NCBI GenBank assembly: GCA_958298945.1 | Contig: OY282610.1 | Location: 28,780,167-28,844,166 of the forward strand | DNA: 64,000 nucleotides | Reading direction: 5' to 3' | Origin: Atherix ibis | Taxonomy: Eukaryota > Arthropoda > Insecta > Diptera > Athericidae | The notes under the pieces: model-generated | What the model saw: only the letters and a program-made list of their open reading frames with translations | Told to the model about the DNA's origin: nothing | Databases searched by the model: none | Part shown: piece after piece, positions 10,801 through 35,032 of the stretch | Layout: each line of letters begins with the position of its first letter | Position numbering within the stretch: position 1 is the stretch's first letter | Translations under genes and position numbers: made by a program

Positions 10801-12331
10801 TTTTTTTTTGTTAATTATTTTAAATATATATTATAGACAATGGCAAAGTTTATGCATTATAATAGTATAAAATTTTTATCAAAATCTAAACTTAAAGTAT
10901 GTTTTATTTACATATACTTTATAAAGCTCAAATAGGTTAACCGTTTATTACATAAAAATTCTGTCTATTTACATAAATAACTTATTTTAATTAGAAAATA
11001 TTCTATATATTATCTAAAATTGATAATAGTTTTTAAGGCATTACAAACATATATGGAAATATGTATATTTTGCACTAATATAATATGTTCTTCTTCTTAA
11101 ATAAACTATAATTTGTAAATAATTCTATATACTATAAAAATCTGAATATACTCGTATATGTTCATATGTTTGTGAAATAAAATAATTCAAAAATTTATTA
11201 ACGAATAAAATGCTATAATTGATCGCTAATTAAATATCAAGCTGAAAAAATTTACTTCTAATGCTAATTTAGTCATGGATTATTGATAGAAATGCATTTT
11301 GCCAAATTAATAGCTTTTTGCATTTCAAGGTTTGAAAAATGTTCAAGTACGAGTATATCTTGTATGGTTTATGGTACTTATTGATTTATAAATATCAAAT
11401 GTAGTGTGAGAAAATATTTCCTCGTTTACGTTGTTGTTTTATTTAATTTGTTCAGAATTTGAAAATGTAATAAAACCAAGAAATTCTTTTATGTAAAATA
11501 AAATGGAAATGCCCTCAATACATATAGTGGAAAGGAAAGAAAACGAAAAATCCTTTCACCACTTTTTTGTTAAAAGAAAAGAAAAGTTTAAAAAAAATAA
11601 ACTTTTAAAATTATACACACATATATGTATGTATAAAATGTATGTACTATTTATATAAAATTGTTATTGTATGGACAGATTGAGTGGACTAACGTGTAAA
11701 TTTTACAATCATAAAATACCTTTCTCCATCTAAAATCGACCCTGACACTAACAGGGTTCCCCCAACGACATAATTATTCTTTTGATATATATCTGGACCC
11801 AGGCATTGGTCCAGGCGATTCGATTGAGTAATCCAATGTTCGTTTGTTGTTGCTGATATTGTTGATTCTACTAATATATTCATACAAAACTGAACACGAC
11901 AGTTTCGATTTTTACTTGTCGATTATTAGTTTATTTTCACGGCTATTGTTATAGTCATCCATTAGCTTTACTCTTACGGATTTTATTTTTGCTATATATT
12001 TATAGCTTTGCTGGTTTCATATAACAAATTTTGTTGTATACGTTTTCGGTTCTGCTGCATTTTTTCCAACTACCTTTCAATCTTTAACTGCCCACGACCA
12101 TAAATTTTCTGGTAGCGGTAGACACTAGTCTCTTGTCGTTGTCCACAGAAGTTCAATCGAGTCTTAGTCCGTCTCTTGCTAAGAATAATAATTCTCGAAT
12201 TGTTCGTTTCGTGCGGTTTTATTTCAAAGTTTAAACTTATTTAGAATTAACAAAAAAACTAAAAATTATTTACGAATATTTTCTATCTAAATTCAGTTAT
12301 AAATTCGATTTAAAATTTATTATTTTCGAAA
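10801..12331. other. A+T-rich intergenic DNA and probable 5' flank of the next gene
   Basis: Mostly A/T runs. A less A+T-rich patch at 11670-11890 has an open minus-strand frame of 64 codons without recognisable similarity; it may be a repeat fragment. From about 12110 the composition rises and should contain the promoter and 5' untranslated region of the gene starting at 12332, but I could not fix a TATA box or start site. Confidence 0.4.
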
Positions 12332-13469
12332 ATGAAGATCGCAACGGTTTTTGTTATAGTTTTACTTGCTTGTCTAATTAATGCAGCTAGTATTGAGAAG
12401 CATCGTAAAAAACGTACAGTACCGTTAATATTAGGTCATTTTTTAAAGGCTCTAGTATTAAAAGAAGCCGCACTTAATCTTCTTGTGCCGAGAAATATGA
12501 CACAAAACGGTATGAATGGGATGAATGGAATGAATGGAGCGCAAGCAGGAAATGGAATGAATGGAGCCCAAGCAGGGAATGGGATGAATGGAGCACAAGC
12601 AGGGAATGGGATGAATGGTGCAAATGGTGGACAGCCAGGAATGAATGGTGGTCAGCCTGCAAACGGAGCAAATATGCCTCCTCCACCTGGACCATCAAAA
12701 GTTCCAATACCAATGCCACCAGCTATGGCGCCTGCCAATGGTAACGGAGGAGCACCACCACCAGCTCCAGCAATGGCTCAACCAGCGCCCCAGCCACAAC
12801 AGCCAGCAGCTCCTGCACCTCCACCAGCGCAGGCAGCACCAGCGCAACCAGAACAAGCTCCACCACAACCGCAAGCACCACCACAACCGGAACCAGCACA
12901 ACAACCGCAAGCTCCACCACCGCCACCGCCATCTGGTAATGCACAAGGTGGCCAGCAATCCGATGAAAGCTCCAGTTCCGAGGAAGATGATGGTGCTTCC
13001 ATGCAAGACCGCATTGATATGTATGACGATACTATTTCTGTTCCAGGCGGTAATAATCGTTATTTCAACTTATGGGATTCTGGTAAGGCAGAAAGTTATT
13101 TTTATGACAAAGAGTGTCTGCCGTGATTATCTTACTTCCGTATAATTTGTGCGGTAACTTTCTGATCGATTTACAGGAATTCATGTCCAGGCGCAACCAC
13201 AGCCTTTTGAATTTGGTCAACGATTCCAAGACGTTACATCAAATTCATTATCACCACGTAGCAGCATTGACCAACACTCATCAACACCGGCACGAAGTTA
13301 TGTCAAGACTCACGATGGATACCAGTTCACTAATTATTTCTATGATCAGGATACTCAGCCTAGCAACCGGTATCAAGCATCCTATCAACAACCTAGCCAC
13401 CACACATATTCACATTATCAACATTTTGAAACTCCCAGTTATCAATATAATACTCAACATTTTCACTAA
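12332..13469 (+). CDS. secreted repeat-rich protein of unknown function (two exons, 347 aa)
   Basis: Exons are 12332-13082 and 13177-13469, joined by a 94-base GT-AG intron (phase 1); reading through the intron instead gives a false stop at 13126. The start has a good context (CGAAAATG). Residues 1-18 form a clear signal peptide (MKIATVFVIVLLACLINA), followed by a basic KHRKKR site that a furin-like protease could cut. Residues 58-105 are Met-Asn-Gly-Ala-Gln repeats, residues 110-205 are rich in Pro, Gln and Ala, then comes an acidic Ser stretch (SDESSSSEEDD). Exon 2 encodes a Tyr/His/Gln-rich tail. No known domain and no Cys-based fold is visible. An extracellular matrix, cuticle, eggshell or glue-type protein would fit the composition, but that is inference. 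The exon-intron model is strong because the second exon stays open and keeps similar low-complexity composition; function is unknown. AATAAA follows at 13509. Confidence 0.85.
12509..12665 (+). repeat. in-frame tandem repeat coding GMNGAQAGN
   Basis: A 27-base unit (GGAATGAATGGAGCACAAGC-AGGAAAT and variants) is repeated about three times in frame, flanked by shorter GGNATGAAT 9-base units. It encodes NGMNGMNGMNG then three GMNGAQAGN units, ending in GMNGANGGQPGMNGGQP. Such repeats usually vary in number between individuals. Confidence 0.85.
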
Positions 13470-13508
13470 TTAAATCTTATTTATATTAAAGTACTATTTA
13501 TTATCTTC

Positions 13509-13514
13509 AATAAA
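13509..13514 (+). other. polyadenylation signal AATAAA of the 12332 gene
   Basis: AATAAA lies 40 bases after the stop codon, followed by a T-rich region. Position and sequence fit a short 3' untranslated region. Confidence 0.6.
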
Positions 13515-13519
13515 ATTTA

Positions 13520-25163
<11,644 letters not shown>

Positions 25164-25440
25164 TTATCGATAAATTTTGTTGTTTCAAATTTTAGTCATA
25201 GAATAGCTTAATTTCTCTTTCATTCATTTTATTTATGTTTATTATTGTATATAATTAACATAAGATATGAGCATATATTATACCCATCGATAAATTTTCG
25301 CACAAAAGTTAACATCTTTTCTGAATATCCATTTTATTTTAATTAAGTTTTGCATTTCATATTTTATTCTCGGTATTCAATTAACAAATTGAATTATCAC
25401 ATTTTTTAATATATATTTGAGACGCTAATCTGAAATATGT

Positions 25441-25652
25441 ATTAAATAATACGAAAATCTGGAAAGGAATGAAATTATTACTTGTTTTTTATTGATTTCA
25501 TTATGAATGCTCGCATACTTAGCTTATTCTAGGAATATCATCTGCTGAAAAGATAATCAGGTTTTTCATATTTTTGTTTCAAAATTATTTTGAATCGTTT
25601 ATGTTTGCGTACTCAGATCCAAGAAATAGCATTAGTAAATAACAATAATAAA
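25441..25652 (+). other. candidate polyadenylation signals of pecanex
   Basis: ATTAAA at 25441-25446 and AATAAA at 25647-25652 are the first plausible signals after the stop at 25163. Which is used cannot be decided. Confidence 0.35.
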
Positions 25653-28600
25653 AGCGAACCGATATAATTATTCCATCATTTTTACGCGATTTATTTATGT
25701 AAACAAATTTCGAAATATTCATGCATGAATTATGCTTTTTTGCTTCGAAAATATGCCTTTTTAATATTTATATATGCAAATGTATAAATCTATTGCTTGA
25801 TAGATTTCTATTTTATTTAGTGAGATATTTTTAAATTGGTAACAGAAATTTCTTAAACATGCATTGAAATAATTTTCTGTCGATAAACTCACGGCCCGTC
25901 GATGTAAAGCACGTCTTATTGGGTATTTTGTATTCAAATCTTTGGGGTAATCTATGTAACCCAGCATTTAATTAACACATCTAACTGTCTAGGTCTAATA
26001 TTTGTTTGTTTGTTATCAAGTATTTTTAGTACTGAAATGTATATTCTAAGCACCCGGACAACAAAGGTCATTTGGTGACAAAGGATATCAGGATAAGGAA
26101 ATTAAAGTAGTAATGGAAAGAAAAGTACTTTTTTTTGGGAATTAGCGTAGGACCATGCCTCAGTGGGATCCAAATACCTACCACTTCGATGATAGTCCAG
26201 TACGCGAAAGACTGTTCTATCGGGTCGGCAAGCATAATATTTGTTGTCTTATTAAATATAGTTTCATTTTTTGAGAAATATTTCATCACATCTCATTGTG
26301 ATAGAAACTTTTTGTTTATTTATAAATATTCCGATGAATAAATTTTTAAATATTTTAATAAATATTCGTTATTAAAGTTGCTAATATGAATACTATTAGA
26401 TTAGTCAGAAAAAAAACAAGTAAATATTTTTCCTCCATAAAAATAATGGTTATGCCAAATGCAAAAAAGAAAAAAGAACATTAAGTGTCTCATTTTAGTA
26501 TTATTAATCTTACTGTTGTTATTATTATTAATATTATCCATTTTATTCTTATTATTTTTTATTAATTTTGATATTATTATTATTGATACTAAATTATGTA
26601 GTTTGTTTATGTATATTCTGTGATGTTAATCTGTCTTATGCAATAATATTTCTCATGTCCATCTACTTTTTTCATAGTTTTCAAATCAATTATATAAACT
26701 TTAATTAATGGTGCATTTTGTATATATTCATATGAGAAAACATTTTAAAAGAAACCAATATTGAATGTATAAAGGTATCGTTTTGTCATATTCATATTTA
26801 TCTTTAAAGTATTGCGGAGAAAAAATATTTATAGCAGAAATTCTAAAAGAGAAGACAAAATTACAAAATAATAAGCATCGGAAGTGTGGTTTAAAATTTT
26901 CTTTTTGCTTTTTACTATTCAAATAAAATGGTGTATGTTATAATATAGTTTCTTTTTATTTCTGAATAAAAACATAATGCAAATAATAAAAAAATATAAC
27001 GATAATAAAACTATTAAATATTAATAAGTAATAGTGAAATATAAGAAAGTAAACATTTTGAAAATCGAAAAGCAAAAAAACAGTATAATATTAAAAATAT
27101 TAACATGTTTATGTATAAGAAGAATTCGCTTAGCGCACTTTCATGAAGAAATTCTTACTTTCATAAAAGCTGAAAATGGCACAATAATTACAAGTAGTAT
27201 TATTTTTTTGAAAATAAAAGGGGGAAAAAAAATAATAAAACGTACAAAAACATAAAATAAAACAATGTTTTTCTTTTTGTTAAAAATTTAGATAAAGTGT
27301 GAAGAAATTAATCTTTATTTTTATTACATTTATATTGTTTTATTTCGATATGATAATATCCATATTTTTCTGTATATTTTATTAGAAAATTTTTGTTTAT
27401 GAATTTTTAGTTTTATAATTTTAAGCCAGCGAAATTTTCTAACAAAAAAGATTGAATTTTAAATTTAAGAAAGTAAAAAAAAATTATTTTAAATTATAGT
27501 TTTGAATAATGTAAACGTCTCTTGATATTATAAATAATTAAGATATTTATGTATATATATGTACGTATACTATGTAAATATAAAATGAAGTGAAGAAATC
27601 AATAAGGGAAATTTATAAAAAAATCAACGAATATTATCATATATGATAATATAAAAAAGCATATATACAAAAGTAAAAGTATGCTATGATATAAAACCGA
27701 AGAATGATATTAAAGAATTTAACAGAAATAAAAATAACAAAAAATTATTAGTAAGGAATAAATAAGCGCTGTTTGATCGAATAATATTCTTATAAATAGA
27801 ATAATTTTCTCAGCCTCTTGCTAGAATGGTTGAAAAATATATATTTAAGAAGAAAAATAATTTATTTTAATTTAGTTATTTTCAAATCATATATTAAGAA
27901 ATTTGTAATGTATTAGGAAAAATTAAAAATAAAATAGAGTATTTGAATTTAACTTGATAAAGAAAATATTTATAAAAGAAACGAAAGGACAATTAAATGA
28001 ATACATTGAATAATAAAAGAAAAATTTAAGCTCTCGTGTTGCCTTAAAATAATTAGACTGATTTTTTTTATTGAAATCACATTTATTTTAAACTAAAAAA
28101 ATAATATACATTATTACATATGGAAAATGTTATTGAAAATTTACTATCAGGAAAAAAGAAATTAATAATATTCAAGAAAAAAAATATATGTATAAATATG
28201 TGTAATAAATATTATAAAAAAAAACAATTACCAAAAAATAGAAAAAAAATTCTTTAAAAAAAATGACAAAAATTGTTTTGAATTATAATTTAGTAAAATA
28301 ATATATTGTTAATATTAACTTTTCTCATATCGAATATCTATAAACGATATGATTATTTGCAAGAAATAATTAATACAAATTTAAGAAAATTGTTAAGTAT
28401 ATATTATTTATTATAAAACAATTAAATTATTCATATACGCACATTTGTATTTGTATTACCTACACAAAAAATTTGAAGACATATGTTTCGCATTATTATC
28501 CATACAAAGAAACAACAAAATGAAATAAAAGCGAATAAATTATTAAAAACCTGAGCCATAAATGAATTTCAAATTTCTTAATAAAAAGAAAATTTTTAAT

Positions 28601-31600
28601 TAAACAAACCAAAACACTATTTTATTTTGCATTTGCATTAAAATTGCAATAATTATTATAATTATTGACGTAAAGAAAAAATCATTCATGCTTCAAAACA
28701 AAGATTAATGAGTTTCTTTATCTTAAATTAATATGTTAAATATATAAAAAAGCATTAATGAAATAACATTACAATTTTTTTTATAAAGTATGGAATGTTC
28801 AGTTTTTTTCTGTAAAATTCAAATGTGATTCCAATTAAAATTTTATCGGACTTAGTGTATGTGTCGCCAAATGAAGTGAATTACTAAAGAATCTTACAGT
28901 CCCTCATAAATGATTGCAATTTAATATTATTGCTCTACGGGATTTTGTATAGGATTATAGGATAAATTCGAATACCAGAAAAATCGTAATTATTTTTTTT
29001 TACATATTCTTCCCATAAAAAAATTATATAAATGTGTATATAAAGAAAACAAATATCAATAAAATTCTTTGTGACTTGATATCAAAGGTCATTGTCTATT
29101 AAGCAATTTATATAAATAGTTTTGAAAAAAGATCTTTTCTTTCTATTCATTAATATCCTTCGAGAATATTGCGAAAACAAATTATTATAAAATTATAATT
29201 CATATAATTATTAAAATAATTAATTTTTCAAAAAACAAAAAAATAAGGTGTTTGGAGACAATGACATCTTTTTTATTATCGAAATATTGTATTATATTCA
29301 TAAGTTTCTAGTTTCTGAAATTATTTTCATCCTTATATTTCAATTAACTATTCTCTGATCCAAATAAATAATAGGGCGAAATTTGCATATTAATATTATC
29401 ATACTTAAAGTTTTATTTATAATTTTGTACAAAATACTACTTTAAATAATTTTGATATTAATACGATATGGTTTCAAATTTATCTTTATAAACAATATAA
29501 GCTTATGTGGCTAGTAATTATAAAAAATATGCTAATTTTTCATTCCAGTTAAACAAATTTTGGAAATTTTCAACAACTTTTTTATTATTATATTGTAAAA
29601 CATCATTATTGTCATTTTTTTAAATTTTACATAATTTTATTTTTATTAAAATATTTCATAATAATATAGAATAAAAAAATTTGCGTAGATTATGTTGGAA
29701 AGTCATAAACAAATTTCCATTTTCGTCGGAATAATTTTTCAATTTTTTCAAATATGTAGATTTTTTCTTTATATTTTTATAGCATTAAATATAACCGAAA
29801 CGCAACGAATTATTAATTTTTTTTTATATATGTATACAAATTAATATTTTGTAACGACAAATTCGGTTGGAGTTTTTCTGTCTAGATTTATTTAATTATT
29901 AGAATGAAAAAAATATTTCCTTAGTTGCATTAGAGACTACTATAATAGATATATACTATTATAATTATAATCATTATTATTTTCATTTCATTATTATTTC
30001 TGTATAAATATACAAAAATTTAAAAATATTCAGATATAAATTATTTACATCTAAAAATACGAACATAAAACATTTAAAAACGAAAATTTAATTATAGTTA
30101 AAATAAAATAATATAAATTAGATTTTATTATTCGTAGATTAATAATAAAATGATAGAAATACAATTAACAATATATAATCGTAAATTATTTTAAAAAAAT
30201 ATTTCCATAATCAAAATCGAAAAAAAAATATTTCCATAATAAAAATAAATTTTTGCACGGATATCCAACAAATTTATATTCATGCATAAAGCATTCATTA
30301 TTGATGTAATGCTTAGAGTGAAATAAAAAATTATAATAAATAAAAAAATTAAATATAAATAAGAAGGAAAGACATAAAAATTATAAAAAATTTCAAATAA
30401 CTAAAGTGTAAATTAATAGAGTTTTAAAATAATTCGACTAGCTATTTATTAAATAATAATCCGAACGTAAAACAAAACAAATAAATATAGTTTATATGAA
30501 ATTAAATCAAATCCAAAAAAATTATTGATAAGAATTATATAAATAAATATATAGAAAGAAATATTGTTTTACTCAAATAATCGGTGATTATTAAAAAGGA
30601 GCAGAGAAAATCTCAATTCCATTGTAAATAATTTTACTGAAACTAAAAAATAAGGAAATAAAATAGATAATATATAAATATACATATATATAAAAAAGCA
30701 AACATATTTAACTATTACTTGTTTTCTGTATTAGTCAATAATATTCTTTTTTGTAATAATGTAAATTTTAAAAATATAAAAAAATTGAGTTAAAAGAGAA
30801 AGAAAAATGTTCAAATTATGTGTTTTTTTCTTAATTCCCACTAATACGTGTTTTTATTTTCTCAACAATAACAAATTGTATTGGTTAGTAGGTTTTGTTT
30901 TTAAAAATTTAACTTTTAAGTTTTATAGCTCTATTCTGAGCTTTAACTTACTTATTGTGGAATCTTCCATTTTGTAGCTCTAACTTACTAATTGTGTTGT
31001 GGAAAACCCATTTCGGGATGAGGGCAAACTATAAAGTGGATCATAAATTCGACTTAAAATGTTCTATAGTGAAATAATATGGTTAAACGACTTTTCATGT
31101 TTTTAGAAAAATAATTTTGATTTTAAATCAACAAAACAAATGAACAAATTACAATACAAAATCAATGTTTCTAAATAAGTGGAAATTAATTGAGGAATTC
31201 CAATAAAAATACAGAAAATATTTTATTAGAATGTTTATTTTTTCATAATTTTTATTCCAAGTAAATTTATCCCAAATTTAACGTTATTAATATTGAAATT
31301 TTACAAGAATTATATTCATTTTGTTCATTCTAATGGAACACAAAAAATTGTTAATATGAGATATGCTTATTTGAATTTTGACGAAATTTTTTGATTATAA
31401 GTTCAATTTATTTTTATTCTATATCAAATTCTTAGAAAAAGTAAACTAACAAGAAAGAATAGTACACATTTTATTATTTGTATTTGCTTTTATATAAGGA
31501 TTCAATTTATTTAAATGTAATTAATATAAATTTATATAAATAGTTCTAAAAAAAAAATAATTTTATTGCTTGTTTTCATTTTTAATATTTATTTAAGTTA

Positions 31601-32625
31601 AAATTTGATATCCTATAAATTTTAATAAATATATAATTATAAATTATAGATTTTCATTCTTAAGGACTACATAATGTATTAAATTTTATTTGTATATCAA
31701 TCTGCACGCTTATCATTACTAGAATTATGATTTAAATAGTACAATAATTAGTAAATATTTTACAAATTCATTTTACTCATTCTTTATTGATTGCTGTACA
31801 CAAATTTCTTTTAAGAATAGCAAATTGAATACAAATTTCTTTTAAGAATGGCGGAAAAATATTGTAAATTTGTCAAGTTTCCTATTTAATAAAATATCTT
31901 TTATTGTAATATGTAATTTTTTAAGTACAATAACAAATAAATATTATATAGTGCATAGTATTGCACGAGACAATTTTACTATATTTACTAGATAATGTCT
32001 TTTATATCCGTACTTGAAGGCACTGATGTTAAAATTTTTGAATACGAAATAAATTGAGCCATTTTTTGTAGCCTTCAATAGTAATTTTGAAAAGTCTCCA
32101 GAATCGTTAATATTTCACTTAATATTTTATTTTGTATTGAATCATTTTATATAGTAAAATTAATTGAACATTCAGAATAATACATAAAATATAAAATTAC
32201 TATATTCATTTTCAATACTAGGTATCATCATAGTTCGTGATATTGTAGTCTTTATTATAAACAACAATTAACTAGTTCAACCGATTAATGATATATATAA
32301 TATGTTAATTTTTGCAATCAAATAGTAATAACAAAATAAAAATGATAAGGACTATTTCTTATTAGAAATTTCAGAATTGATTTTAACGAAAAAATTCTAT
32401 TCTATAAAAAATGTAGTGTTTTTTTTAAAAACCTTTTATTTACTATTCTTTTGATTTCTGTACATGCATTGGTGTAGACGTATAAATCGCCAATGATTTT
32501 TCTAAAATAGAATTTTAACAAATATTTTTGTAAATCCTTTTTTAGATTTTCTTTTAATGTTACAACTAAGATAGGCAAAAAATTATTTATATATTTGTAT
32601 AAATTTGTTATAATTATATTATTAA
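25653..32625. other. A+T-rich gene desert
   Basis: About 7 kb dominated by A/T runs, with no coding frame that I would call. One compact G+C-richer island at 26130-26245 is open in several frames and unexplained (see findings). No transposon similarity was recognised elsewhere. Regulatory elements or non-coding RNA could be present but leave no visible signature. Confidence 0.55.
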
Positions 32626-33194
32626 TTATGTGTCTTTTTTCTTTTTTAATTTATTTATTAAAGTCTCGATCATATTGGCATCGACTAAACCAATAAATTT
32701 ATCGACAACAACTCCGTTTCGAAATGCCAGAACAGCGGGTACCGCCTTTACCTCAAATGTTTCAACAAGATCTAAGTTTGAGTCAACATCTATTACAGCT
32801 AAATCTATTTCTTCGGATCCATCTAGGAGTTCAGTCATTTTCGGTGTAAGAATTTTGCATGGATCACACCATTCCGCATGGAAATTAACAATAACTGGAT
32901 TATCACTATTGACTACCTAAACGATACAGGAAACATATTATTCGATTTTCATAAAAATTCAATTATTTCAATATGAATTTTGTCTGCAATATATATTCAC
33001 AGATCTATCTAAATACATTGCAGTTACTGTATCACATTACTTTTAAATAATATAATAAGCTATACCTTTTGATCGAACTCATAGTGATCTTTAATAACAA
33101 AACTCTTAGGGCTAACGCAGGATGATGAAACGTATCGCTGCAAATATCTACCAAGTCGTGTTGTTAATATTTTTGCTACCTGATACATTTTCAT
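32626..33194 (-). CDS. mitochondrial thioredoxin (thioredoxin-2 type)
   Basis: Two exons on the minus strand: 33194-33066 and 32916-32626, separated by a 149-base GT-AG intron, phase 0; product 139 residues. The first ATG of an in-frame pair (33194 and 33188) is taken as start. Residues 1-25 are rich in Arg, Lys, Thr and Tyr with no acidic residue (LTTRLGRYLQRYVSS), as expected for a mitochondrial import signal. The thioredoxin fold follows: NPVIVNFHAEWCDPCKILTP with the redox Cys pair at residues 60 and 63, LAVIDVDSNLDLVETFEV, the cis-Pro loop KAVPAV, and FRNGVVVDKFIGLVDA. The family reduces protein disulfides and supplies electrons to mitochondrial peroxiredoxin. The usual Gly of WCGPC is Asp here. 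It sits head to head with ETHE1. Closest Drosophila counterpart is probably CG8993, from memory. Confidence 0.93.
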
Positions 33195-35032
33195 ATATGT
33201 AATATCAATTTGACAAAACAAATGTCAAACTTCTGCAATCATGTGATCTTTAAGTGTATTCCACCACGTTCTATTTCACGATCAGTTAAAGAAATTTATC
33301 ATTTATAATCGAACAATAATAATAAAATTACCAAACCTCTATAACACTGTGGCTTGCAGAAAATTGTTCTTATATGACATTGATTCATCAATCAACACAT
33401 GTAACTTAAAAACACTCTTCAGTTACTCCGATAGATCTCAAATTTGTTAGACGGTATAATGCATTTGTATGTGTATGCATGTTTACGTAGCCGTCAATCG
33501 TCGTCGCCAATGGACAAAGGTCCTCCTCACGCAGCAATTTCCAATTCGAAACTCAATTTTGACATTAACATTTTACTCATTGACATAATTCAAGTGTAGA
33601 TGACGCGCATACTCCAATCATATATACTTTAACTGAACATTTATTTTTTTGAGCGTGTCAATTTTAAATTACATTTTCATTAAAAAAAAAATTCATAAAA
33701 GTCATCAAAACATAAAAATAAAAATTGTTATAATGAAATGTAAAAATTATGTAAATAGTAGATTTTTAACGAAACCCTCAATAAAAATAAACGAATAATT
33801 GTAATTATTACTATTTATATTACTATTATTATTATTAATTTTTATTGGTTTTTTATATTTACAATTATAATTAGCCAAAAACGTATGGAAATATAGTTTA
33901 TAGAAATATCGTAAAAACTGATAGTGATTTTATATAACAAGTATACACAATTTATCCTTATATATAAGTGATTAAATTAAAAATTAGAAAAAATAGTAAA
34001 TATATTAAATAATTTAATATAAATAGAATATTTTATTAATTTCTTTAGAAAATTTATCGCTTCTGTATAGGTTACGAAGATATTTCCTCTTATTTATGAA
34101 ACATTTGTAATGATTAATAATATCTGTTTTACATATTAAGCTTTATATATTTTTACTTAAAAAATTGTAATACTTTTTTGATTTTGTTAATAACTTTTAA
34201 TTTTTTAATTGAAAAAAGGCTCTTATTGCATACAAAAGACAATGTTCATATACCATTAATTATTATTTGAACACTGTTGAAAGGTTATATATTGGGATTA
34301 TTTCAAAATTGTCCAATTGGTGTCAGCATGTGTCATATTTGACAATTTTATATGCTTATTTGAAGAAACAGCTGATTCGGTGTTATTATTCAAATATGAA
34401 CCTTATTGGATGCGTATGTTTGGACACAACTTGTGCAAATAGCTTAACAGTGCGCCGGTACTTAATCCAATTGACGGACATTATCTAATCGGACATAATA
34501 AAATTTTTTCGATTATATTGATGATAGGTAGTGGCTATGATATTGTTTATCTGCATTTTTTTATGCAATTTGCCTGAGACTTTAAAAAATAACTCGAATG
34601 ATGGTTAAAGTTCCAAGCTGGGGAGATTGAAATCCAGTCATTGGGTTTCGGAACGTGTAAATAAATTCATAGAGGAATTAATCGAAAAAAAAATCCGGAA
34701 ATTCTACGTTTGTATATTAAGAAATATTTGGAGAAGGGGCATTAAGTAGATTCTTACACTATTTGTATAGATGTGCGTTTAATTGAAATCTTGATGAATA
34801 GATAGAATTTGGTAAATCTATTTTGAATTCTATTGTAAGTTCGTTTCGTTCGTCACGTACACAAATACGTTCCGACCTGTTGGCATTCGGCGGTGGTTAC
34901 TTAGGTTTCGTTTTCACATCACAACAAAATAGCTTACTAATTTGTTGTTGTTTTTCTTCCAATTTTTCTTCTTCCACATATAATCATTTTATAGTTAATA
35001 ACATAGTTTGGAACAAGTTAATAATTAACAAA
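33195..35032. promoter_or_regulatory. shared intergenic region between divergent Trx2 and ETHE1
   Basis: This 1.8 kb must contain the promoters of both flanking genes if each has its own start nearby. The parts next to the genes (33195-33560 and 34800-35030) are less A+T-rich than the middle. A frame open from 34823 into the ETHE1 coding sequence is probably 5' untranslated region. No specific factor site is claimed. Confidence 0.4.

Noticed and set aside
11689..11883. 64-codon minus-strand frame in a balanced patch
   Set aside because: No recognisable domain; more likely a piece of an old repeat.
12474..13145. Several long open frames on both strands over the 12332 gene
   Set aside because: They are shadows kept open by the G/C-rich repeat codons of the real frame; only the 12332 frame has a signal peptide and a continuing second exon.
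13114..13473. Separate 119-codon frame downstream of the secreted-protein stop
   Set aside because: It begins inside the intron and is out of frame with the spliced second exon, which uses another frame from 13177.
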